Origin: Apostichopus japonicus
Lineage: Eukaryota > Echinodermata > Holothuroidea > Aspidochirotida > Stichopodidae
NCBI RefSeq assembly: GCF_037975245.1
Contig: NC_092575.1
Coordinates: 23,727,841-23,791,840, forward strand
Direction: 5' to 3'
Length of the DNA: 64,000 nucleotides
Every line of letters starts with the position of its first letter. The stretch's first letter is position 1. Below are positions 13,101 to 25,100 of this stretch, one piece after another. The translations under genes and the position numbers were made by a program. Under the pieces are notes generated by a model. That model was not told where the DNA came from, searched no databases, and worked only from the letters and a program-made list of their open reading frames with translations.

Positions 13101-16100
13101 CTCTGTTATTTTTCATGGAGGTCAAAGGTCATATTAGGTCTGAAAACTTTGTAAACATAATATATCTCAAGAAGTACAACTTGCTTGAACTTTAAACTTG
13201 CTATGTTGGTAGCCCTTGGTGAGCAGATGATGCCTATTGTTGGTTTCGATGAACATCGTAACCTTTGCAATCATGATGGCTATGTGTGTACGTATATGTG
13301 TGTGTGAATTTGTGACGCCCAGCTTGTTAACACGATAACTCAAGAAGGGAAACTTTGACCAAGTTCAAGAAGCTTATTTTTTTGTGTTGTTGTCAAAGGT
13401 CATTTGAAGTCACTAGGGGTCAAAATGTGGAAACCTTGTAAACACCATATCTCAAGTAAAGACACTTGGGCAGACATCATATTTAGTGTGTAGAGGTATA
13501 GTAACACACTGAGTTAAAGAAGCCTATTGTTTTCTGTTGAGGTCAAAGGTCATTTAGGGTCACTAAGGGTCAAATTGTCAACACCTTGTAAACACGATAT
13601 CTCAAGAAAGGATGCTTGGGAACATCTCACGTTTTACTGTGTAGATGTACCACATTGAGTACAGGAAGCATATTGTTTTTGGTGTTAGTCAAATTTCATT
13701 TGGGGTCACCAGGAGTCAAAATGTGGAAATCTTGTAAACACAATATTTCAAGAAAAGAAGCCGGGGCAGACCTTATATTGAATGTGTAGAAGTACCACAT
13801 TAAGTAAAGGAAGTATATTGTTTTCTGTGGAGGTCAAAGGTCATTTAGGGTCACCATCTTCAATTGTGAAAGCCCTAAACAATAGCCCAAGAAAGGAAGT
13901 TTGGGCAGACCTCACATTTCTTGTGTAGAAGTACCACATTAAGTACAGGCAGCCTTTTGTTTTTGGTGGAGGTCAAAGGTCATTTGGGGTCACAGGGGGT
14001 CAAAATGTGAAAACATTGTAAACACTATATTTCGAGAAGGGAAGCTTGGGCAGACCTAACTTAAATGTGTAGACGGACTACATTTAGTACAGTAAGCCTA
14101 TTGTTCATGTTGAATGTCAAAGGTCATTGGGGTCACCAGGGGTAAAATTGTGAAAACATAAACTCGATATCTTTAGAAGGGAAGCATGAGCAGACCTCAT
14201 ATTTAAAGTGTAGACGTACCTCATTGAGTGCAACGAGCGAATTGTTTTTGGTGGAGGTCAATGGTCTTTTAGGGTCACCAGAGTTCAAATTTTGAAAACC
14301 TTGTAAACACGATATCTCAAGAAGGGAAGGTCGGACCAATTTATATTTAGTGTGTACTGTAGACGTACTACATTGAGTACAGGAAGCCTTATGTATTTGG
14401 TGTAGGTCAAAGATCATTTGGGGACAACAGGTCAAATCGTGACAACCTTGTAAACATGATATTGCAAGAAAGGACAGATCTCATATTTGGTTTGTATATG
14501 TACCATATTAAATTTAAGGAGCCTATTATTGCTTTTGGTGGAGGTCAAAGGTTATTTGAGGTCAACAAATGCCAAACATTTACTTCAGTGCACTTCACTA
14601 CCCTCTTACTGTACCTGTCCTTTCCACACTAACACATCTTCCTAAACATAATATCGCAAGGGCAGCTTGGACAGATCTCATATTTGATATGTAATTGTAC
14701 CACATTGAGTACCAGAAGTCTTAATGTTGTAGGCGGAGGTCAATGGTTGTTTGAGGTCACCAGGGGTCAGCTTGTGAAACCATGTTTAACACAATATTTC
14801 ATTATTAAATCAGGACTGATGTCATATTAGTATGTTGATGTATCTATCAAATTTAGTACCAGAAGCTTGTTGTTGAGGTCAATGGTCATTTCATGGCAGC
14901 CTGTGTCATTTTGTTTGTCATATCACACTGCTTCTCACTGTATTACTAATATCAAGTATGTTGTACACCCTCACTATACATTACATCAGATTCAGAAAAT
15001 AGCTCATGTTACATCATCGAAACCACTATGCATTTTTGCATTCTGGTTTTTCATGGAGGTCAATGTAGTTTGAGAAATTTGAAAATGCAATCACTTCAAA
15101 AGTTGCGACTTCAAACTGGTATACATAGCCATTTGCTCTTTACATGTGTACAGTTTTCCTTGAGGTCAAAGTTCAATTACATGTTACAGTCAGAATGAGT
15201 CTGATTATGCAGAAGTGAAGGTTTTTTTTGAGCAGCAAACCTCTTTGCATAGGTATGAATTGCTCAGTTCTGCAAGACTTGCAATTTCTGCTCAGCAATT
15301 CAGATCGTTGTAAAATATTGCAACTAAAGTTTCTTCTCATATTGGCAAGGAACCACTAAGTCATTTGACTTTCTTGTTATTTGTGGCAAGAAACCACTGG
15401 GAGGTGCATCCTTCTTGTCTCATGTACTGTGTTGTTTACATGACAGGAACTGGAAGAGGCTAAATCAAGTCTGAAAGCTACAAAAGATGAACTTGTGAAG
15501 TCACAACTGGAATATGCCAAAGAATCCATGGCCTTACAAGAGGTCCTGAAGCAGACTAGGGAAGCCTTGAATCAGCAACAATTGGTAAGTATGATTATTA
15601 AAGTATAGTGTATCTGTAGTTAGTATACCACCAGTAGCAAGTTAAGTGTGGTTACAAAGTTAGCAAAATAATGTGACTAGACCATTAATGTGTTGAATTT
15701 ATTATAACATTATCCACTGTTGATGGTATTACTATGTGACAACATATGGTACATTTTACTACAAATAGTGTGAAGTGTATAATGAGTACATTCACCTAGA
15801 TGCTAAAATCAGTTGCTTTTATCAGCTAATTATATGCTCAATTGGTGTAACTTGACAGGTGACAGAAAGGAAAACAGAGGTTCTTTTAAAAGTTTCAGTA
15901 CACCAAATAAGATATCTTTCCTATTTTGTTTATTTTCAGGCTTCATCCGTTTCTGTTATGGAGGAAGAAACCCTACTTGAAGAACATGAAACTCCAGACA
16001 TATCACAGCAATCAACTTTGGCAGGTAGGATCTCAATAAAAAGATAATTACTGCTGCTGGTTGTAAATTTCCAGGCAGTTTAATGTTACCTTATATAAGT

Positions 16101-19100
16101 CTGTTTATCCTTAGAAAGTCCTACCTGGAGATCTTCACAGCTGTCAGTGGAGATGTACGGAGAGGGTAGAGGGGGTGGGGGGGGGGGGGGTTGGTGGGGT
16201 AGTGACTTGAGTCAATTTAAGTAGTGTAGAATGGAGTATCTAATGTCTATTATTTTAAGATATTAAAAGTCAAAAGAGCTCTGCAGAGATGTAAATACAT
16301 TAAGGAGTATCATGGAAACAGGTTAAATTTTTATGATTCCTTGAATCTTTGCGATGGTGATGACGTGTGTGTGTATGTGTAACTTACTCGTAAACGTCAG
16401 AAGGAAAACTGGGGTACATTTCACATTTGGTATGTAGGTTCCCCTTAGGTAGATCTGGTTTGGGATTGTTGTTGGCAGTGGTGAAAGGTCATGTGGGTCA
16501 TCACAGGTCAAATTATGTCAAACATTGTTTACACAATAATATCTCAAGAGGTGGAAGTTACAGGTAGTTCAAACTTGGTGTGTAGCTTGCTGTTGGTGAG
16601 CAAAGGATCTTTAGTGTTTTTTATGTGAATGTCAAAGGTCATAGGAGGCCAACTGATGGAAACATTGGGACAATCTATAAACATGATGTCTCACAGAAGG
16701 TATCCTGTTCAAATTTTATATATATGTGGATTGTGGATTTCCTGTAATTAGTTCAGCGAATCCTATTGTTTGTGGTGAAAGGTCATTTTGGGTCAGCAGA
16801 GGGCAAAATGTGATTATATCAAAAGTGCAATATCTCCATAACCAAAATATTATAGGAAGTCATATATGCATGGTATGATAGCCTTGTGTATTTTATAGTT
16901 TGTACACAATATGATACATAGGTCAGAGTTCATTTGAGTTCACTAGGAATGAAATGTGAACACTATGTAACTACAATATATCCAGATAGGAAACTGCAGT
17001 AGCTGGTAAATATGGCTATGGCTTCTTTATAATGAGTACTGAAAACTATTGTTATTGGTGGACGGTACAGGTTATTTGGGTTCAGCAAAGGTTACATTCT
17101 GGAAATTTGTAACATTTCATCATAAGATAGGCAGCTTCAGAATAGAGCAGAATATCATAGAGGTATATGACTTACCTATAATGTGTACAAGAGCCCAGTA
17201 ATTCTTTGTGAAGGTCAAAGGTCAAAAAAGTGTAAAAACCTTGAAAATACTATAGCTGGATAATTTTGTTTTCAAGAGAGACTTATACATTAATTCAAGT
17301 CAATGGCTAACAGAATTTAATTTATGAAAATCTTTCTTTATAATTAGGAATGTGGTCTGTAGCGTTTGGTTTCAGCATGGCTTTTTTGTGCAAGGACATG
17401 GTGTACATAAAAGCACATAATCCTCTGGTAGGCATGCGGTCACTATCTAATACAAACAAAATAACACATCTAGGTATCTGTTGTATATCTGATCCAAGTT
17501 TTAGCAATTTTAATTTAACTAAGTTCATTTAGGAGTAGAACATACACCCATTTAGGAGATGTGTAAAAAAAAACATATGAAGCATGGAGGGTCATGTGAT
17601 GTGCTCCATGGTAACAGTTATAATTTCTATCATATATAACCAAAAATAAGGACATGAACAAGAAATTGAATTCAACGGTACATTAGATCTTCATCTGGCT
17701 AGATATCTACTGAATACAGTGACTGTGTCAGGGGAAAGTAAGCTTGAGAGAACCGTGCTAAGCACGGCTCCTACAGGTTGAATCACACTGAATACAATTG
17801 GTGAAAGTTACATCTTAGATACTCTTTGACAATGGATTACAGAGGATGGGACAGGAAGTTACTCTGTCCACATATTTAACTTTCTCCTTAAACAGAGCTG
17901 GGTTAAGCTACTAAGAAATGACCACACTAGCGATGACATCATTGGGAATGACATCATACTGAAAGTTATTTGATTGGTAGAGATCTGACATCCCTCGCAC
18001 AGACAGATGTAGGGTTTCTGTTTTAGAGACTTACTGTAGAGGTCAAAGTGTTAGTGATCTACGAGGACTTAGAAGTTCGAAAAGTATATGATTATGTTGA
18101 TGGCTTGTAAATAGAAACTGTTAGTAACTTTCTGGGAAGTGTGATGTAAGAGGACTTCCTGTCTGTGCTTCTATAGTAGCTATTGCTGAGAGATTGTAAA
18201 GGTGAACACAGGGTAAGGGGAAGGGCAGGTAGAATGGTAAAATGCTCTCTATAGATCAAGCATTTTCTGACACAAAGAAAATGAATCTCAACATTGTCAT
18301 CAATTCATCATCCAAACTAGAGCAATTAATATCAAACATGCAGTAAACGCCTGTTAAAGGTGTGGTGTTTGGATACAAAACTCCTACAACTTTGAACTGA
18401 CACAGGGTTAAATTAACATACATGGTTAGGAGGAGCATGGCCTGCATGGTTGGTATGTTTATATAGTGTATAGTATGATGTCCAGATGTATACGTTGCTG
18501 GGGTCAACAAGCAAATAACAAAGCATATCAACACCACCAATGTCTTTTTTTGTGAAATATTATAGAAAATAAAAGCCTCACCTAATTCCTCGTTATGATG
18601 TTTCGACTTGTCGGTAATCAAGTGAGGTAGATCACACCAGGATCCTTAAATCTGGAGAGTATTTATAATTTTGAAATATTTTTTATGTTAAATATCATCA
18701 AAAGGCTGTTGCAATGTTTTAAAAAGGTGCCAGTAATGTTGCTATGGTAACACTGAGGCTTGTTGTGTAGATGGGCAGTTACATCAACAGTACTTTAAAA
18801 AGCAATTAAATTTATTCATATTCCACACAATTTATACAGTAGTTTATTCAGCTATAGAACTGATTTTAAAGAAAAGTATTTTGTTGTTATATATCAATGC
18901 AATACAAATCAATCTAATAATCAACTGATAGCTAGGAAAATGTGATCTCATCTATAGTCAGTTTATCAATTGTCTTCTTGTGCTGAGTGTAATCCTTAAC
19001 TCTATTTTATCCTTTTATTTTCATTTCAGCTGATTACGGCAGATTAATGGTCAATGTTGCCGATGATCTTACTCTTGACAGCACTCTGAAATTAGCAACT

Positions 19101-22100
19101 CTGTTTGGTCTACCACCGGCAGAAACTGATATGTTACGCAGGGTTTCTCTGATAGAGACACCAGGAATCACTCTGATTAACTTCATGAAGACACGAAACA
19201 TCATCAACTTGTACGATGTCACTAACCTACAAAAGGGTTTGGTTCATATTCAGCTAAACCGAACAAATGAAAACCTTTTAGCTCCATATCAGTCTAAAGT
19301 TGACTCCTTTCAGTTTGAAGAATACCAAGCACCAGAACTGCTTGCCTGGCCTGGTAAGAATGGATACAACGTTGTAATCAGAATACATAAAACAAAAAAT
19401 ATGCAGTACAGAAAAATCTCTAGAAATGTGTGTGAGTCTGGGGTTAATATTCTGCTTTCAGGCAATATGTTATTTTGAACTAGTAATTATAATGATGTTT
19501 GTATGGTTAAAGTAATTATAAGTGGATCTTTTGACCATTTATATGTTCCCATTTGGTTTGTTTCTTTATAGTAAAAAGATTGAAAATACAAAACTTTAGT
19601 TCCCAAAGATTAGCCAATATTTGTAGGATTCATTTGAGCCATCTGATCACTCTCAGAGAACGATGCTAGATTCTTTGATATTCCCGTAGTCTGCTGCCAC
19701 TCGTCAAATTCTCTATCAACATAAAGCTTGTGTTGCATATCTATTACATTTTGTATTATGATTCCTTCAATAATACCTCTTTCATAAATCAATTGCAGGG
19801 CTTTTGTATTGATGTAGAAATTTTAATTAATGTGGCTCAGTATGGCAATTTTTTTTTCCATGTCAAGGCTTCAGTTAATAGTGTTTGTGTTTCCATTAAT
19901 ATTCTATTTTTAGTTGATGAATCAACTCCATCACAAGGTGAAAGAGAGGAATATCATGACCATAGTAAGGAGACTTTGATGGAGAGAACCGAGAAAGAGG
20001 AACTACCAAAGCAAAGAAAAGATTTACAAATACTTGAAATGAGGCAACATTATTCATACATTGAACACAGGATAAAGTATGAAGGTGGAACTATTAGCAT
20101 CATGGGGGTACATCTGACTATTCCTGAAGACGCTGTATCCTTCGATCATGTAATTGCTGTTAAAGTGATCTATGATCCTGACATACACCTCCCTGGAAGT
20201 GCTCATAGGGGCAGAATGACACCGCTACTAAAACTAGAGCCAGAAGGACTCGTCCTCAACAAGCCAGCCCAGCTGACTATTCCTCACTCGGCTATTATCC
20301 CTGAGCCAGATCGACATGATGTTATGATCTTCACTGGTCTGAAAGATAAAGAAACTTCACAAGAAGGTAAAGATGGAGACCAATACACACTTTAAATGCA
20401 AATTGTTGAATGTACCAGGAGATGTACAATGAGTTATATGATGGAATCAGTACTGTAAAATATGTCTTAGTTAATAAGCTCTTGATATTAACTCTAATTA
20501 AGATTACCAAGTAATTTAGTTTGTATAATATTACTTACTATAGGTGAAATAACTTGGACCGAAGAGAAATCTGTTGATTGGAAACTAGACCCGGAGAAGA
20601 TCAGTCTTGATATTAACACCCTGAGCTACGTCTTTGTTACTTTAGTCAGCCAAGAAACAGAACAGAAGCATATATTCCGTATTGTTCCATTTATCGATGG
20701 GATACTTGATGCCAAAGATGATGTCTTAATAACTGTTTGTTTCTGTAAGGACAGTGATGAAGAATTCAAGGTGAGGATAATCTCCTGTTACCATGGTGAT
20801 ATATGTACCAGTTTGAGATCAGTTCTGTTTCATATTGTGAATTTTAAGTCGGTTACTGGCATTGTACTCTCTTTCATGATTTGTACAGTGACTATTATCG
20901 TGTTTCACTGACAAATTATGAAGTGATTTGTTAAGAGCACATTGCTTAGGTCAAAATTTCATTTTGTAACAAATTATGTGGTTCCTCAAAAACATCCACA
21001 AGACGCATAACAAGTACTTAGATGATTTGATACCCGCATGCAACATTAGTAATGTGAGCAAATTAAGGAAACTGAGATGATGTTACTTGCTAAAGCAGTA
21101 TTGACTTCTCTGTACATAATGAAGGCACAACAAGTTGCATAATTTAACATCTGCTTGGTTTTTGGTTTCAATGATAATTGTAACCTTTGCATTCATAATG
21201 GCATATGTGTGCACGTTTGTGACGCCCAGCTTGTAAACAGGATATCTCAAGAAGAAAAGCTTGGACAAACCTCATATTTAGTGTGTAAAAGCACCACATT
21301 GAGTACAATAACGTATTGTTTTTTTTTGAGGTCAAAGGTCATTGGGGTCATCAGAGGTCAAATTGTATAAACCTTGTTAACATGATATCTCAATTTTGGA
21401 AGCTTGGGCAGATCTCATACTTGGTATGAAGGTGTATAATATTGATTAAAAGAAGCATATTGATTTTGGTGGAAGTCAAAGTTCATTTGGGTGCAACAGG
21501 TCAAATTGTGAAGCCTTGTAAACATGATATGGTAAGGGAACATTGGACAGAACATATATTTGGTTTGTAGATGTACCATATGAAATTTAAGGAGCCTATA
21601 TTACTTTTGGTGGGCAGAGGTCAGTGCTTGTTTGAGTTTACCAGGGGTAAAATTGTGAAATCATGTTTTATGCAATATTGCAACAAGACATATATCATAT
21701 AAGTTGATGTATCTATCACATTTAGTACAAGAAGCCTGTTGAGGTCAAAGGTCATTTCAGGATAGCCTGTGTCATTGTGATTTATTGTTTGTCTCATCAC
21801 ACTGCTTTCACTGTATTACTCAGATCAATTATGTTTTTCACCCTCACTATACATTACGTCAGATTCATGAAGAAAACTGCTGTTACATCATCGAAACCAC
21901 AATGCATATATGCTTTCTGGTTCTCTTTTGAATTTACTTTGCCATGTTCTTATGTTTTAGTTGCTGTTAGAGGACCACCAGTCCAAACTCAGTTTAGGAA
22001 ACTATTCAACATTTCAAGTTACCCGGACATTGAATGATGGCAGAGATTCTGCTTCTTACATCGATCTGATGATGTCATCACCCGGTGATAGTTACCATCT

Positions 22101-25100
22101 GATGAAGGAAGAATCAACAAAGGTTTGTAATAAGCAATGCTTTTAAAGTTTGTCTTCTAACATTACAAGACTTGTAGTTAAGGATTGGTTTCCTGAAGTG
22201 AACCAAAATATTGAAGTGGTTAGAATTTCTGCCTTACAACTACTAGGGTACTGGTTAAAAAAAACCCACCAGGGACCAAAATCTATGCAAAACTTCTGCT
22301 GTGCAGTGTTGTTGAGCAGAATCTTGCGTAGGTTGTACTTCCAGTAAGTGAATCATTCAATAATTGATAATTTGGTCCGATATTCTTTCTCAAGGTTTCT
22401 CAAAAAGCTTCAGTCACCATGGCTGCACTTTGGTGATGATGAATGAATGGGGTTGTCTTTAATTGGATAACCTCCCTTTGTTTTTGAGGAAATGTTCAGA
22501 TGCTGTGGCAGTGTCAGTCATCAGATTGGGATGTTGATTAAGTGGCTGTTCTGTGAGCAGGAATGATAAAGAACACGTTCTGCCTGCTTAGTAATTCTCT
22601 GAACACTCATCAAAAGTTACGTGAATATTCATAGCTTGAATATATTACCAGAGGGTTCCTACTCCATGGAACAAAGTAAACCTATTAAAATGTTGTTATG
22701 GAATTACAATCTTCACCATCTGCCCATGAAATCTAAGGATTTGTACATGACTAGATGTATTGGTTCCTTACCAGCATTTCCTTATTCTTATATCTTATAT
22801 GTGGCACTGTTTCATTGAATACTTATCAAGCATTCTCATCCTCAGAACATGATCTTCTAATATCTTTTATCCATTAGCATGTAGACATTGATCACCTATG
22901 TGCTGCCAGTAGAGTCTCTCATCAGTTCAGACTTAAAAGAAACAATGATGGAGATACTACCATGGTTGATGTGAAGTTAAAAGTATCACAACATGAAAAG
23001 AACCAGACAGCCCTCATCCTCCAATCAAAGGTGAGTTATTTTTGCTGATTGTCTTCCAGCGGCATCTTCTCTCTTCTGATTTTTTCTTTGTTTATTCATG
23101 TCCTGCCGGGTGGAAGTCTTGCAGCTGTTTGCAAGCTGATCTAAAAATGAACTCTTTTGTGTCAATGAATAAAGTCATTGCTCTAACTTAATTATAGTTT
23201 ATTCCATGTCACCTTCTCTCATGGATCCTTATATTTGTAATATTGTGTACTATGCATATTTGCAATTCAATTAATCTTTTGTTAAATTGCTATTGTTTTG
23301 CCGACTCTTTCATGTTGCTTTGTAAATAATGAGTAACTCAAAAAGCAAAGAATTGCTGAAGAAGTGTACTTATCACCCGTGTGTTATTACATGCACATGT
23401 CAATAGTGATGGGAAACTGATTTGTAGGTATGTGGTACCAATTAATGAATAATGCATAAATAATAGCTATGTTGCTATCATCAGTCCTTAACTTTTGGAT
23501 TCCAAACATTTATTATGTGCTGTTCCATGTCTGTTTCAGCCCTATTTTTCTACATTAATGTTCCTACTTTAAACCTAGTCATTCACATGGTGTGCACTCT
23601 TGTGTGTTGAACATACTTACATTTACAGTTCCCATTACTCATATTTTTTTTGGTTTAATTCTTCAGGTGAACAACATTCTCTTATCTCCAAAAACCCAGG
23701 AAACTCTTTTTAGAGGACTGCACCCAGGTGAGTATTCAAGTGGAAGTGGAACAGATGCGTGAACTTTGAAAGTCCACCCTGGCCTGTATCTAAATGTAGT
23801 TGGCACAAAAAATGAATGATATTTATCCTATACATACACCAGGCAACTGTGTATTAGTGGAGATGAAAAAGTAAGCACACATAGAGAACATGGTGAGTGT
23901 CTACGTAGACCTGAAAAGGTAGAAGCATTCGGTTTTAGCAGTAGACTCACCTGAGTGTTACTTATATCAACTTAGTATTGGGAAACATTTTAATCACATA
24001 AAAACTTCTGATTGAAACAAAGTACATCTTGATGCTGAACCCGAAAGATTTCTTCTATGTCCCACTTGCAAACTTTCATTTTTAATTAGTGTGCTCAATT
24101 CCCTCAAAGCAACTATGGAATTGAAGCTGTATACAAGACTAGAATTGATCGAAAAGATAAGGGCTTAAAGCTGAAAAGTTGTACATAAGTTGTGGACAGT
24201 ATACTTAACCAATTTAAATGAGTGCATGCACAAGAGGTGTGACTTCCATACCAGCCTTCCACATGCAGGTTTGCATGCTTCTTGTGGGCCAGTAATGTAC
24301 TTGTGCATGTTAGGTGTGAACATTGCTCATTGTTCAAACTTGGCAGTCAATTAGCATAGGCACTCTCATGTTTATATGTGATATCTAGTCTTAGCTATAC
24401 TTTTTTAAATGTAAAGTGGATGTCCTCACTTTCAGATTTACCCAAATATGAACAGTTGAGAGGAGACATTGCAAAGCATCTAGAGAAACAACATTGTCTA
24501 AAGCTAGGCGTGTATTTTAAGCTCACGCCAGTAGAAAATGAAACAATTCAGACAGCAGCAGAATCTGGAAAGATGCTGATGAAAATATTGGATGAAAGAG
24601 AGCTCATCATGCCAGACAGAATGATCAGACTTTATGAAGGATTGAAAGCTATTGACTTTGATAAGGTGGCAAGACTGGTGCTGGAGTACATCGATGCATT
24701 ACAGGAGAAGAATGGAAAGGAAAACGAAGGAGAGAAAGATGATAAGAAAATGGTTTGTACTTTGTAAACACTGTTAAGAATTTGACACTTTACGCTTGTA
24801 GTTATCAAAACAAAAGTCACTTTGTATAAAATCAAGATCTTAGAATATTAGCAGGTCTAGTACAGAGTGTAATTTCTGATATGAAAAAGTATTATTTTTG
24901 TTGTCATGCAAGTCTGTCTAAAAAGTCATCGTTTACTAATTGTAACAGTTTCTTTCTTACTCAAAGTTACGTTTTTAGAGATCAAGTTGAGACTATTCAC
25001 TGAAGCTAAATTCAATGCAGTTATTAGTTTTCTATCTTCATAAAAGTATGATTAAAGAAAATATAATTTTATGAACAATTTGTAATATCTCATCATTATT

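Noticed and set aside
18256-18621. 121-codon minus-strand open frame inside intron 4
   Set aside because: No recognisable domain or splice context; length is compatible with chance in AT-rich DNA.
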